Assembly (NCBI RefSeq): GCF_002797495.1
Contig: NZ_PGEZ01000003.1
Span: forward strand, 35,101-99,100
Direction: 5' to 3'
DNA length: 64,000 nucleotides
Origin: Mumia flava
GTDB lineage: Bacteria > Actinomycetota > Actinomycetes > Propionibacteriales > Nocardioidaceae
In this document: positions 7,932 to 16,438 of the stretch, piece by piece
Numbering within the stretch: the first letter of the stretch is position 1
Layout: each line of letters opens with the position of its first letter
Notes under the pieces: generated by a model
Databases searched by the model: none
Told to the model about the DNA's origin: nothing
Seen by the model: only the letters and a program-made list of their open reading frames with translations
Made by a program: the position numbers and the translations under genes

Positions 7932-9458
7932 TCACGAGCCGCCACCCGCAGGCTGGAGGGCCTGGTAGTCGACCAGGTTCGGCTCCCAGGGTTGGCTCGA
8001 CGGGGCCACACCGGTGACGACGTCGGCGTTCCAGGCGATCAGCTCCTCGCCGACCATGTGCCCGCAGGCCAGGGCCTCGTCGGCGATGACCTTCGTGACG
8101 TCGGCCCACAGCGCGTCGGCCTCCTCGGAGGCGCCGGCCGCGATCGCGGCGTCGGCGGCGGCCTTGAGCTCGTCGCTCTCCACACCGGACGGGTTGCCCG
8201 GCGCGTCCGCTGCGAACCAGGCGCGGTACCAGTCGTACGGCGTGAGCTCGTCGTTGCTGCCCAGGCCCATCGGGTAGCGGCCGCTGTTCCACTCCGAGAA
8301 GTACTGCGGCGGCGGTGCGGACTGGACCGAGACGTCCATCCCGGCCTCGCCCATCTGATCCGCGTAGACCTGGATCTGGTCCTCGTTGAACACGGTGGCC
8401 AGGATCTCGGCACTGACCGACGGGTTGCCGGCCTGCTGCATCAGGCTGTTCGCCTCGTCGGTGTCGACCGGGTAGCCGTCGATCTGGTCGTTGTAGCCGG
8501 GCTCACCCTCGGCGAAGTGCTGCGTCGCCGAGACCATGTCGCCCGCGAGATCGGCGACGACCTGCTGGTCGATCGCGTAGCACGCGGCCCGCCGCACGTC
8601 GACGTCCTCGAAGACGCCGCCGGGGCCGCGGTCGAAGAACTGGAGGTTGTTGCGGATCGCCGGGTACGACAGCGTCTCGATGTTGTCGCGACCCTCGAAC
8701 TGCGACTGCACGTACGTCTCGGAGTCGCCCAGGTCGATCTCGCCGCTCGCGAGGGCGGCTGCTGCCGCGTTGTCGTCCTCGATCGCGTAGAGCTCGATCG
8801 TGTCGAAGCCGACGTCCTCGCCCCAGTAGTCGTCGTACGCGGTGAAGCTCATCTGCGTGCCCGAGCTCGACGCCGACTCGTCGTAGGCCCACGGGCCGGT
8901 GCCGACCGGGTCCGTCGCGACCGACCCGTCCGCGATCGCCTCCGGGCTCGCCATGGGCGCGCCGCGGGTCGACAGGAACGTCAGGAGCGACGGGGTCGGG
9001 CTCGCGAGGTTCAGCGTGACGGTCTGGTCGTCCACGACCTCGACCGACTCCACGACCTGCAGCGGCGCGGAGTACGGACCCTGGCTGCCCTGGATCGCCT
9101 CGATGTTCGCCTTCACCGCCTCGCCGTCGAACGGGGTGCCGTCGTGGAACGTGACCCCCTCGCGCAGCGTCAGGGTGAGAGCATCATCGGTCTGCTCCCA
9201 CTCGGTGGCCAGGACCGGCTCGATCTCCCCGCCCTCGCCCAGCGCGACCAGCGTCTCGTACGGGACGCGCATGTAGCCGGCTTCCATCTCGGCGCCCGGC
9301 GCCCAGCTCTCGGGGAATCCACCCCAGTTGGCCGCCAGCGTGCCCGACGCGGCCGACCCGTCGGAGTCCGAACCGTCCGAGCTGCCGCTGCAGCCGGCCA
9401 ACGCCAGCGCCGCGACCATCGCCGGGACGACGGACGATCTCAGCAGTGCCTTCTTCAT
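7932..9458 (-). CDS. Extracellular solute-binding lipoprotein (SBP family 5)
   Basis: 508 residues. A lipoprotein signal peptide (MKKALLRSSVVPAMVAALALAGC) carries lipobox LAGC, so the protein is anchored outside the membrane. The remainder is a family-5 binding protein, with TLTLREGVTFHDGTPFDGEAVKANIEA typical of peptide, nickel or opine binders. The ATG at 9458 follows AGGAG. First gene of the importer operon, with a CRP-like palindrome about 60-75 bp upstream of the start. The ligand cannot be inferred from sequence. Confidence 0.95.
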   Translation of the reverse strand: MKKALLRSSVVPAMVAALALAGCSGSSDGSDSDGSAASGTLAANWGGFPESWAPGAEMEAGYMRVPYETLVALGEGGEIEPVLATEWEQTDDALTLTLREGVTFHDGTPFDGEAVKANIEAIQGSQGPYSAPLQVVESVEVVDDQTVTLNLASPTPSLLTFLSTRGAPMASPEAIADGSVATDPVGTGPWAYDESASSSGTQMSFTAYDDYWGEDVGFDTIELYAIEDDNAAAAALASGEIDLGDSETYVQSQFEGRDNIETLSYPAIRNNLQFFDRGPGGVFEDVDVRRAACYAIDQQVVADLAGDMVSATQHFAEGEPGYNDQIDGYPVDTDEANSLMQQAGNPSVSAEILATVFNEDQIQVYADQMGEAGMDVSVQSAPPPQYFSEWNSGRYPMGLGSNDELTPYDWYRAWFAADAPGNPSGVESDELKAAADAAIAAGASEEADALWADVTKVIADEALACGHMVGEELIAWNADVVTGVAPSSQPWEPNLVDYQALQPAGGGS

Positions 9459-9516
9459 GATGGTGGACTCCTCCTCAGGGCCACAGGAACCTCGTTGCGG
9501 TTGTACATAACCACCC

Positions 9517-9532
9517 TGTGAGAGCAGTCACA
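9517..9532. promoter_or_regulatory. CRP/GlxR-type palindrome
   Basis: TGTGAGAGCAGTCACA matches TGTGA-N6-TCACA exactly, the consensus bound by CRP-family cAMP regulators (CRP, GlxR, Cmr). It is 59 bp upstream of the solute-binding protein start and 95 bp upstream of the divergent cupin start. It suggests that the importer responds to carbon status. Confidence 0.7.
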
Positions 9533-9544
9533 TGCCCCTTTGGT

Positions 9545-9566
9545 GCAACGTAACCGTGCACGTTGC
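9545..9566. promoter_or_regulatory. 22-bp dyad in the importer/cupin intergenic region
   Basis: Arms GCAACGT (9545-9551) and ACGTTGC (9560-9566) are perfectly complementary around AACCGTGC. The first 17 bases are repeated upstream of the decarboxylase-like gene at 4012-4028. Likely operator of a pathway-specific regulator acting on both sides. Confidence 0.55.
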
Positions 9567-9627
9567 GCGCCTCTCGGCCGAGCCCGTCGCCCCTACGGTC
9601 GAGACAGTCGCGAAACCAGGAGGATGC

Positions 9628-10041
9628 ATGACCGTCATCGTGAAAGCGGCCGAGGTGCCGCTGATGGACCGGGGTGGCGCCGTGGTCACCACGCCGCTCG
9701 TCACGACCCCGGTCGCCGGTGGCGAGAACGAGATCACCAGCGGGATGAGCGTCTATCCGATCGGCAGCGGAGCCCCCCTCCACTCGCACAACTGCGCCGA
9801 GCACGTGACCGTCCTGGAGGGGGAGGCCGAGGTGTTCGTGGAGGGCCGGACCACCCGGTTGAGCCAGTACGACACCACGTACATCCCGTCGCCGCTCCCC
9901 CACCTCTTCCGCAACGTCGGGGACACGCCGCTGCGGATCCTGTGGGTCTACACGTCCGGGGTCGTCACCCGAACGTTCACCGAGACCGGCGTGACGGTCG
10001 AGCACCTGTCGCCCGAGGACCAGATGGGCTCCGACGACTGA
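9628..10041 (+). CDS. Cupin-domain protein
   Basis: 137-residue single-domain cupin. Motif 1 is recognisable as [28 protein letters not shown], with two His and a Glu as metal ligands; motif 2 is [14 protein letters not shown]. The ATG at 9628 lies a few bases after AGGAGG. It is divergent from the importer operon and shares its regulatory region. Cupins of this size are small dioxygenases, isomerases or ligand sensors; the role here is unknown but probably tied to the same substrate. Confidence 0.88.
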   Translation: MTVIVKAAEVPLMDRGGAVVTTPLVTTPVAGGENEITSGMSVYPIGSGAPLHSHNCAEHVTVLEGEAEVFVEGRTTRLSQYDTTYIPSPLPHLFRNVGDTPLRILWVYTSGVVTRTFTETGVTVEHLSPEDQMGSDD

Positions 10042-10049
10042 CACCGTCT

Positions 10050-10089
10050 CCGCGCCGCGGGTCCGCGCCCCCGAGGACCCGCGGCGCGG
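10050..10089. terminator. Bidirectional terminator hairpin
   Basis: Perfect 15-bp stem (10050-10064 with 10075-10089), GC-rich, 10-base loop, no clear T-run. It lies between the convergent cupin and TetR genes. Confidence 0.65.
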
Positions 10090-10096
10090 CCCACCG

Positions 10097-10747
10097 TCAC
10101 CGCCCGTCGCCGAGGTAGCCCAGGCACAGGCGCACCAGCTCGTCGAGGAGCTCGTCGCGCGTGATCGCCGGCTGGTCGAGAACCCAGCGCACGGCCAGGT
10201 TCTCCAGCGCGAGCACGAGGACCCACGCCACCGCCTCCGGCCGGCGCCCCGCCACCAGCCCCGGCCGTACGGCGACGTAGGCGGCGACCAGGTCGCTGAC
10301 CCGTCGTTCGAGGGCGATCCGACGGGCCTCGTTCTGTCGCGCGGGCAGCTCGGTGAAGACGACCCGCAGCAGCGCGACGTTCTGCTCGAGCGCGACCAGC
10401 AGCGCGTCGGCGCTCGTACGCACCATGCCCGGCCCGGTCTCGCCGAGCCGGTCGGCGAGTGCGGCGGCGACCTCGTCGGAGACGTCGTCGGCGTAGCGGG
10501 CGACGATCGCGGCGACGACGGCGTGCTTGTTGCCGAAGTACTGGTAGAGCGAGCCGGGGCTGATCCCGGCGGCCTCGGCGACGCGGTTGGTGGAGAACCC
10601 GTCGTACCCGTCGCGCAGCAGCACCTCCCGCCCTGCCGCGAGGATCCGCTCGACGGTGTCGCGCGATCGGGCCTGGCGGGGCAGCTTGCGCGGGTGCAGA
10701 TCGGCCTCGGGCGCGGCGGGGCCCGTACGGCGTGGGGTGGCGGCCAT
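10097..10747 (-). CDS. TetR-family transcriptional regulator
   Basis: 216 residues with an N-terminal TetR helix-turn-helix (about 25-70: SRDTVERILAAGREVLLRDGYDGFSTNRVAEAAGISPGSLYQYFGNK). The all-helical ligand domain ends in ELVRLCLGYLGD. It is divergent from the MpaB/Lcp-like oxygenase gene with only 44 bp between the starts, and that gap carries a clear dyad. It therefore probably represses that gene and itself. Confidence 0.92.
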   Translation of the reverse strand: MAATPRRTGPAAPEADLHPRKLPRQARSRDTVERILAAGREVLLRDGYDGFSTNRVAEAAGISPGSLYQYFGNKHAVVAAIVARYADDVSDEVAAALADRLGETGPGMVRTSADALLVALEQNVALLRVVFTELPARQNEARRIALERRVSDLVAAYVAVRPGLVAGRRPEAVAWVLVLALENLAVRWVLDQPAITRDELLDELVRLCLGYLGDGR

Positions 10748-10780
10748 GACGCGAATGGTATGCGAGTGATGACTCGCGTC
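10748..10780. promoter_or_regulatory. Operator between TetR and the oxygenase gene
   Basis: Nested inverted repeats. GCGAGT-GATG-ACTCGC (10762-10777) is perfect, and the ends GACGCGA (10748-10754) and TCGCGTC (10774-10780) are complementary. It fills almost the whole divergent intergenic region, as expected for a TetR operator overlapping both promoters. Confidence 0.65.
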
Positions 10781-10791
10781 AGGATGGACCC

Positions 10792-12021
10792 ATGACGACA
10801 GCACCGCCCGTCACCGACCACACCGCAGCGCCGGAGCCCGCACCGCGCTACCCGAGCCGCTTCCGCGCGGGCGAGCAGCGCGGCGCGAGGCTCGGTCGGC
10901 CCCTGCGCCTGATCACCGGGCTGCACGACGACGTCGACGAGGACCTGATGCGCCGCCTCGGCGAGTCGATGTGGCGCGGTGACGACGTCGCGGACGCGCT
11001 CGCCGACGCGATCCGGATGCGAGCGGGCACGCCGGGGCGGGTGCCGATGGCCGACTTCCACACGCGGCTCCGCGAAGGACCCGGCTCGATCCCCGACGAG
11101 CCCGAGGCGCTCACCTCGTTCTTCGCCGCGGTCGAGGCGACCCCCGACTGGCTCGACCTCGACCTGCTCGCCGAGGGTGCCCGCACGATGCGCCGCTTCG
11201 GCCGCAACGCCGCCGACGTGCTGCTCCAGCTGTCGCTGATCGGCGGGTACCGGTTCGGCGGGCCGACGGACCTGCTGGTCGCGACCGGCGGCCTGACCGG
11301 CGACATGACCCGGCGCCGGCTCGCCGAGACGCAGAAGTGGGCGGTCGCGATCGCCCAGCCCGACGCGATGTTCCCGTACGCCGAGGGCTGGCGCCTCACC
11401 GTCCACGTCCGTGCGATGCACGCGTTGGTGAACCGCACCTTCGCACCGACCTGGGACGTCGACCGCTGGGGCCTCCCGGTCAACCAGACCGACCAGGCCG
11501 CGACGCTCGGGCTTTTCGACGGGGTCCTGCTGATCGGCGTCCGCGCGCTCGGCGTGCCCGTCAGCGCGGACGAGTCGCGGGCCGTGATGCACCTGTGGAA
11601 GTACGTCGGGTGGCTGATGGGGGTCGCCGACGAGTGGCTCGTGGACACCGAGCGCGAGCGGCACCGGATCAACCTGCACGTCCTGCGCGCCCAGGACACC
11701 ATCACCGATGCGGGACCCCAGCTGGCGCAGGCGATCATCGAGGCGCTCCGCGACCTGCCGAACGGCCGGTTCCGGGCCGAGCGCACCCTGTCGATGCTGA
11801 CGACGTTCCTCGGGCCGACGTCGACGCGCGAGCTCGGGCTGCCGGTGCGGGTGCCGTGGGGCACCGCCGCCACGATCGCCGAGAACACCGTCCGCTACCG
11901 CGTCCTCAACCGCGGAGAGCGGGGCCGCCGCCGCCTCGAGCAGTGGGGCGACCGGGTCGCCGACCAGCTGCTGCGCGACTACTACGGCGACGCCGACCAG
12001 GAGCTGGGCGCGCTGGGTTGA
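10792..12021 (+). CDS. MpaB/latex-clearing-protein-like oxygenase (DUF2236)
   Basis: 409 residues of the heme-dependent oxygenase fold shared by MpaB and rubber oxygenase Lcp. The conserved core includes TRRRLAETQKWAVAIAQPDAM followed by the His-containing GWRLTVHVRAMHALVN, in the region of the heme ligand, and WGLPVNQTDQAATLGLFDG. No signal peptide or twin-arginine motif is visible, so it appears cytoplasmic, unlike secreted Lcp. It is probably induced by release of the divergent TetR. The natural substrate is unknown. Confidence 0.82.
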   Translation: MTTAPPVTDHTAAPEPAPRYPSRFRAGEQRGARLGRPLRLITGLHDDVDEDLMRRLGESMWRGDDVADALADAIRMRAGTPGRVPMADFHTRLREGPGSIPDEPEALTSFFAAVEATPDWLDLDLLAEGARTMRRFGRNAADVLLQLSLIGGYRFGGPTDLLVATGGLTGDMTRRRLAETQKWAVAIAQPDAMFPYAEGWRLTVHVRAMHALVNRTFAPTWDVDRWGLPVNQTDQAATLGLFDGVLLIGVRALGVPVSADESRAVMHLWKYVGWLMGVADEWLVDTERERHRINLHVLRAQDTITDAGPQLAQAIIEALRDLPNGRFRAERTLSMLTTFLGPTSTRELGLPVRVPWGTAATIAENTVRYRVLNRGERGRRRLEQWGDRVADQLLRDYYGDADQELGALG

Positions 12022-12064
12022 CCGGGGCTAGCCTGAGGCCGGGCGACGGGCCGGGGGTGGCGAG

Positions 12065-13438
12065 ATGGACGACGGGCGCGCACGAGCGCTGGAGACGGCG
12101 CACGAGAACGCCCGGCGCTTCCTCGCCGGGCTGGACGACCGTCCGGTGTGGCCGCGCGCCGAGTACGACGCGATGCTCGAGGCGTTCGGTGGGCCCCTGC
12201 CGGCGGCGGGTGCGGACCCCGCGGCGGTGGTCGACGAGCTGGCCCGGATCGCCGACCCCGGACTCGCCGGCATCGCGGGCGGGCGCTTCTTCGGCTTCGT
12301 GATCGGCGGCGAGCTGCCCGCCGCGCTGGGTGCGGACTGGCTGACGTCGGTCTGGGACCAGAACGGCGCCCTCACGTCCCTGACGCCGGCAGCAGCCGCG
12401 GCGGAGACCGCGGCGGTCGCGTGGTTGGTGGAGGCCCTCGGCCTGCCGACCGGGACGGTCGCCGGTCTCGTGACCGGCGGCATGATGGCGAACTTCACCT
12501 GCCTCGCCGCCGCGCGCCACCAGGTGCTCGCCGACGCCGGTTGGGACGTCGCCGAGCAGGGTCTCGTCGGTGGCCCCTGGATCCGGGTCGTCGTCGGCAA
12601 GCACCGGCACGACACGGTCGACATGGCGCTGCGCTACCTCGGCATCGGCCGTACGGCGATCGTCGAGGTCGCGACGGACGACCAGGGCCGGATCCTGCCG
12701 GAGGCGCTGTCCGACGCGCTCAGCAGCGGCGGTGGACCGACGATCGTGTGCCTCCAGGCCGGCGAGGTGCACACCGGGGCCTTCGATCCGTTCCCCGAGG
12801 CGATCGCGCTCGCGCGGGAGGCCAAGGCGTGGGTGCACGTCGACGGCGCGTTCGGACTCTGGGCCGCTGCCTCTGAGCAGCTCGCGGACCTGACCCGCGG
12901 GGTCGCCGAGGCCGACTCGTGGGCGACCGACGCCCATAAGACGCTCAACGTGCCGTACGACTGCGGGCTCGCGTTCGTCCGCGACGCGACACCGCTGACC
13001 GCGTCCTTCGGGATCGAGGTCGACTACCTGATCGCGGGGGCGGGCGATCCGCTCGACCGGGTGCCGGAGTTCTCCCGGCGGGCCCGCGGCTTCACGGTCT
13101 GGGCCGCGCTGCGCAGCCTCGGTCGCGACGGGCTCGCGAACCTCGTCGAGACGCTGGCGGCACGGGCGGCGCGGTTCGCCGAGGGCGCGGCGCGGATCCC
13201 GGGCGTGGAGGTCGTGAACGACGTGGTCTTCACCCAGGTGATGGTCCGGCTCGACGACGACGCCCGTACGGCCGCGCTCGGTCGGCAGCTGCTGGCCGAC
13301 GGGACTGCGGTCCTGACACCGGCGGTGTGGGACGGCCGCGCGGCGCAGCGCTTCTCGGTGTCGAGCTGGTCGACGAGCGAGACCGACGTCGACCGCACGG
13401 TCGAGGCGCTCGCACGCGCGGTCGCGGCGGTGTCCTGA
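12065..13438 (+). CDS. PLP-dependent group II decarboxylase-like protein
   Basis: 457 residues of the glutamate/aromatic amino-acid decarboxylase family. The cofactor lysine is in SWATDAHKTLNVPYDCG. The fold-type I core is also visible: TGGMMANFTCLAAARH for phosphate binding, and VHVDGAFGLWAAASE with the cofactor-contacting Asp. The ATG at 12065 starts just after GGGGGTGGCGAG. It follows the oxygenase gene by 43 bp and could be cotranscribed. Many such actinobacterial proteins are annotated as aspartate aminotransferase-family; the amino-acid substrate is not known. Confidence 0.88.
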   Translation: MDDGRARALETAHENARRFLAGLDDRPVWPRAEYDAMLEAFGGPLPAAGADPAAVVDELARIADPGLAGIAGGRFFGFVIGGELPAALGADWLTSVWDQNGALTSLTPAAAAAETAAVAWLVEALGLPTGTVAGLVTGGMMANFTCLAAARHQVLADAGWDVAEQGLVGGPWIRVVVGKHRHDTVDMALRYLGIGRTAIVEVATDDQGRILPEALSDALSSGGGPTIVCLQAGEVHTGAFDPFPEAIALAREAKAWVHVDGAFGLWAAASEQLADLTRGVAEADSWATDAHKTLNVPYDCGLAFVRDATPLTASFGIEVDYLIAGAGDPLDRVPEFSRRARGFTVWAALRSLGRDGLANLVETLAARAARFAEGAARIPGVEVVNDVVFTQVMVRLDDDARTAALGRQLLADGTAVLTPAVWDGRAAQRFSVSSWSTSETDVDRTVEALARAVAAVS

Positions 13439-13447
13439 CGCGCGGCC

Positions 13448-14017
13448 CTACTGCTCGCCGCGGGCCGCCTCCCACTCCTCCCGCGTGATCGCGTACTCGA
13501 CGTCGCCGTGCTCGTCGCCGTCGATCCGGACGGGCCAGTCGGCGTGGAACGTGCGGACGTACCGCAGTCCCGACTTCTCCATCACGCGCCGCGATGCGGT
13601 GTGGACCGCCATCGCCTCCGCGTACACACGGCTCGCGCCGAGGTCGGCGAACGCATGGTCGACCAGGGCGCGCGAACCCTCCGCGGCGTAGCCCCTACCC
13701 CAGGCGTCCCGGCGCAACCGGTATCCCAGCTCCGGTTCGTCCGGACCGGCGTCACGACCCGGCCGCAGGTGGAACCACCCGACGAACCGGCCGGTGTCCC
13801 TCTCGACGGCGGCCCAGTACCCGTACCCGTCCGCGCGCTGCCGGGACGCGACCAGCGCCGGGAGGACGTCGTCGACGATCTCGTCGCGCGGAGTCGCCGA
13901 CCCACCGTTGATGAACCGCATCACCGCCGGATCGGCGTCCAGCGCCACGAGGTCGTCGGCGTCGTCGGGAGTGAACCAGCGCAGCACCAGACGGTCGGTC
14001 TCGAGCAGGACGTCCAT
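13448..14017 (-). CDS. GNAT acetyltransferase (RimJ/RimL-like)
   Basis: 189 residues beginning MDVLLETDRLVLRWFTPDDADDL, typical of RimJ/RimL-type N-acetyltransferases. The acetyl-CoA loop region is LGYRLRRDAWGRGYAAEGSRALVDHAF, with late motif ASRRVMEKSGLRYVRTF. Acetylates an amino group of a protein or small molecule; target unknown. It converges on the decarboxylase gene with only 9 bp between the stops. The ATG at 14017 starts the conserved domain. Confidence 0.88.
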   Translation of the reverse strand: MDVLLETDRLVLRWFTPDDADDLVALDADPAVMRFINGGSATPRDEIVDDVLPALVASRQRADGYGYWAAVERDTGRFVGWFHLRPGRDAGPDEPELGYRLRRDAWGRGYAAEGSRALVDHAFADLGASRVYAEAMAVHTASRRVMEKSGLRYVRTFHADWPVRIDGDEHGDVEYAITREEWEAARGEQ

Positions 14018-14066
14018 GCCAGGAGTGTGACGGTCGCTCAGCACCTGGTCCACGCCTCTCGCTTTA

Positions 14067-14100
14067 CACAATTGAGTAGTTGTACAACTGATAGGTTGTG
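14067..14100. promoter_or_regulatory. Operator upstream of the ArsR gene
   Basis: AGTTGTACAACT (14078-14089) is a perfect 12-bp palindrome. CACAA (14067-14071) and TTGTG (14096-14100) form an outer pair with exactly the same centre. It ends 14 bp before the ArsR ATG, as expected for an autoregulatory ArsR operator. Confidence 0.7.
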
Positions 14101-14114
14101 ATAGCGTCGCGAGC

Positions 14115-14501
14115 ATGACGGTGATCGACGACGATCTGACGCTGGTGTTCACTGCGCTGGCCGACCCCACCCGACGAGCACTCCTCGAGCGGCTCGCCGA
14201 GCAGGGCGAGGCGCCCGTCCACCAGCTCGCCAAGCCCTTCGCCATCTCACAGCAGGCGATCTCCAAGCACCTCAAGGTCCTGGAGAACGCGCGACTGATC
14301 ACGCGGCGGCAGGCCGCACAGACGAGACTGTGCGCCTTCGACGGTGACCGGCTGGACCACGCCGCCGACTGGATCGCCCGTCACCTCGCTATCTGGGCCG
14401 ATCGGCACGACCAGCTCGCGGCGCACCTCGCCGCCCTCCGAGCCACCACCGACGACGCCGACAACCGCACCGACTCCGACGAAGGGAACAACGCCCGATG
14501 A
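14115..14501 (+). CDS. ArsR-family transcriptional regulator
   Basis: 128-residue winged-helix repressor: LVFTALADPTRRALLERLAEQGEAPVHQLAKPFAISQQAISKHLKVLENARLITRR. It belongs to the subgroup encoded next to SRPBCC/AHSA1 proteins and lacks the metal-binding Cys box of arsenic sensors. The stop overlaps the next ATG (ATGA), coupling it to the SRPBCC gene. A strong palindrome lies directly upstream. Confidence 0.93.
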   Translation: MTVIDDDLTLVFTALADPTRRALLERLAEQGEAPVHQLAKPFAISQQAISKHLKVLENARLITRRQAAQTRLCAFDGDRLDHAADWIARHLAIWADRHDQLAAHLAALRATTDDADNRTDSDEGNNAR

Positions 14502-14950
14502 CCACAGGCGAGCTCACGTACACCCGAGTCCACGACGCACCCCCAGAGCTGGTCTTCGACTGTATGACGCAGCCCGAGCACCTCACGCACTTCTGGGGCC
14601 CGACCGGGACGAGCACGCCGGTCGAGGAGATCACGGTCGACCTGCGTCCCGGCGGCTCGTTCGAGACCGTGATGGTGAGCGACGCGGACGGCAGCACCTA
14701 TACGATGCGGGCCGTCTACCTGACCATCGACCGACCACGCCGGCTCGCCTGGTACGAGGGGGACGTCGAGGGAGGCATGCGTACCGAGGTCACGTTCTCC
14801 CGGCTGCCGGACGGCCGCACCGAGGTCGTGACCCGGCAGAGCAACGTCCCCGAGCCGTTCCTGGCCCCGGAGGCCCGCGCCGGGTTCGAGACGAGCCTCG
14901 CGCGCTTCGATGCCTACCTCGCCACCCTCGTCACGCACCCACCAGCCTGA
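14498..14950 (+). CDS. SRPBCC (AHSA1-like) family protein
   Basis: 150 residues with the START/Bet v1-like fold of activator-of-Hsp90 homologues: TYTRVHDAPPELVFDCMTQPEHLTHFWGP at the N-terminus and FETSLARFDAYLATL at the C-terminal helix. Usually binds a hydrophobic ligand; no enzyme activity is predicted. Coupled to the ArsR gene and followed after 10 bp by a hydrolase, so the three form one operon under the ArsR palindrome. Confidence 0.88.
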   Translation: MTTGELTYTRVHDAPPELVFDCMTQPEHLTHFWGPTGTSTPVEEITVDLRPGGSFETVMVSDADGSTYTMRAVYLTIDRPRRLAWYEGDVEGGMRTEVTFSRLPDGRTEVVTRQSNVPEPFLAPEARAGFETSLARFDAYLATLVTHPPA

Positions 14951-14960
14951 GGAGCCGGCC

Positions 14961-15758
14961 ATGCCCACCACCACTGCACCCGACGGAACCGCCCTCAGCT
15001 ATGAGACCACCGGGGCCGGCCCTGCGCTCGTCCTGGTCGACGGAGCGATGTGCCATCGAGGTGGTGGCCCGATGCGCGCGGTCGCCGCCGCGGTGTCGGA
15101 CCGCTTCACGGTCACTGCCTACGACCGACGCGGCCGGGGCGAGAGCACGGACACCACTCCGTACGACGTCCACCGCGAGATCGAGGACCTGCGGACAGTG
15201 ATCGCTGCCACCGGGGGCCGCGCAGCGGTGTACGGGATGTCGTCGGGGGCTGTGCTCGCGCTCCGCGCAGCGGCCGTGGCGCCCGAGATCAGCGCGCTCG
15301 CCTTGTACGAGCCTCCGTTGCTCGGCGAGCTCGATGACGAGGAGACCACGGCACAGGCCGCCGCGTACACCCGCACCCTGAGCGCTGCGCTGACCAGCGG
15401 CCGCCCGGGCGACGCGGTCGCCGCCTTCCTCCGGTCGGTGGGCGCCCCCGCCGACGCGGTCGAAGGGATGCGCACGAGTCCGGCCTGGGACGCGATGGTG
15501 TCGATCGCGCCCACCCTCGCGTACGACGACACGCTGATGGGCGACGGTCGTGTCCCCCCGGATGTCGCCCGGGACGTCACCGTACCGACGCTCGTGATGA
15601 CCGGCTCCGAGAGTCCACTCGGTCTTCAGCGTGCCGCCGAGGCGACTGCGGTCGCGATCGGGGCCGCAGAGCTGGTGACGCTCCCGGATCAGACGCACGA
15701 CGTCGACCCCGGGGTGCTCGCTTCAGCCCTGACGCGCTTCCTGCACGGCTCAGCGTGA
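14961..15758 (+). CDS. Alpha/beta hydrolase
   Basis: 265-residue alpha/beta hydrolase, nucleophile elbow GMSSG and catalytic His in LPDQTHDVDPG. The oxyanion region is VLVDGAMCHRGGGPM; the ATG at 14961 is preceded by GAGGAG. Third gene of the ArsR-SRPBCC unit. It resembles a second hydrolase at 18775, sharing the same ordering of motifs. Substrate unknown. Confidence 0.88.
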   Translation: MPTTTAPDGTALSYETTGAGPALVLVDGAMCHRGGGPMRAVAAAVSDRFTVTAYDRRGRGESTDTTPYDVHREIEDLRTVIAATGGRAAVYGMSSGAVLALRAAAVAPEISALALYEPPLLGELDDEETTAQAAAYTRTLSAALTSGRPGDAVAAFLRSVGAPADAVEGMRTSPAWDAMVSIAPTLAYDDTLMGDGRVPPDVARDVTVPTLVMTGSESPLGLQRAAEATAVAIGAAELVTLPDQTHDVDPGVLASALTRFLHGSA

Positions 15759-15770
15759 ACGAGACTCCCC

Positions 15771-16250
15771 CTACGGCATGCAGCTGCCGGTGAGCGTGAA
15801 CGTCGTCGGCTGAGCGCTGTCGTCGGCGATCGTGCCGTGCCCGGACGCGGTCACGCTGCCGTCGTCGCCGATCTGGAACTGTTCGATCCGGCCCTCGAAC
15901 TCCGGCCCACCGGTCACGACCACCGAGCCGGTCCCGCCGCTGACCTCCACCGTCGCGGTCCCGGTGCCGTCGGTGAACTCGACCGACAGCGTCGACTCGT
16001 CGGGGTTGTCGCACGACTGCGCGGTGCCGTCGAAGTCGACCGTGTCGTCCTCGGTCTCGAGCTCGAACTCCAGCCCGTCGTCACCGTCGTCGTCCGTCGC
16101 ATCGTCGCTCGCGTCGTCCGCGGCGTCGTCGGTCGTCTCGGTCACCGTCGCGTCGTCGGACCCGTCGTCCCCGTCGTCGTCACCGCAGCCGGCCGCGAAG
16201 AACAGCAGCCCCGCCGAGGCGAGCAGAGCGATCCCTGTCCGAACGTTCAT
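15771..16250 (-). CDS. Small acidic lipoprotein
   Basis: 159 residues: a lipoprotein signal (MNVRTGIALLASAGLLFFAAGC, lipobox FAAGC), then an Asp/Thr/Ala-rich low-complexity linker (about 23-60). A compact beta-rich domain with two Cys (AQSCDNP and TGSCMP) follows and may form a disulfide. The layout resembles actinobacterial LpqH-like lipoproteins, but I could not assign the family. Surface-exposed; function unknown. Confidence 0.8.
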   Translation of the reverse strand: MNVRTGIALLASAGLLFFAAGCGDDDGDDGSDDATVTETTDDAADDASDDATDDDGDDGLEFELETEDDTVDFDGTAQSCDNPDESTLSVEFTDGTGTATVEVSGGTGSVVVTGGPEFEGRIEQFQIGDDGSVTASGHGTIADDSAQPTTFTLTGSCMP

Positions 16251-16438
16251 CCGTACCCCCTGGTATCCGTGACGACGTCATGTGGTGCGAGCGAGTCCCG
16301 CGGGATCAGCGTGGGGGACGCGTCGCACGCTCGCAACACGGCGCACCAGCACCCGCCGTACGCCGGTCGTGCTGCACTCGCGGTGGCGTTGCGGGCACTC
16401 GCGGTGGCGCCGCGCTGCGGACGCGGCAGGGTGGAGGC

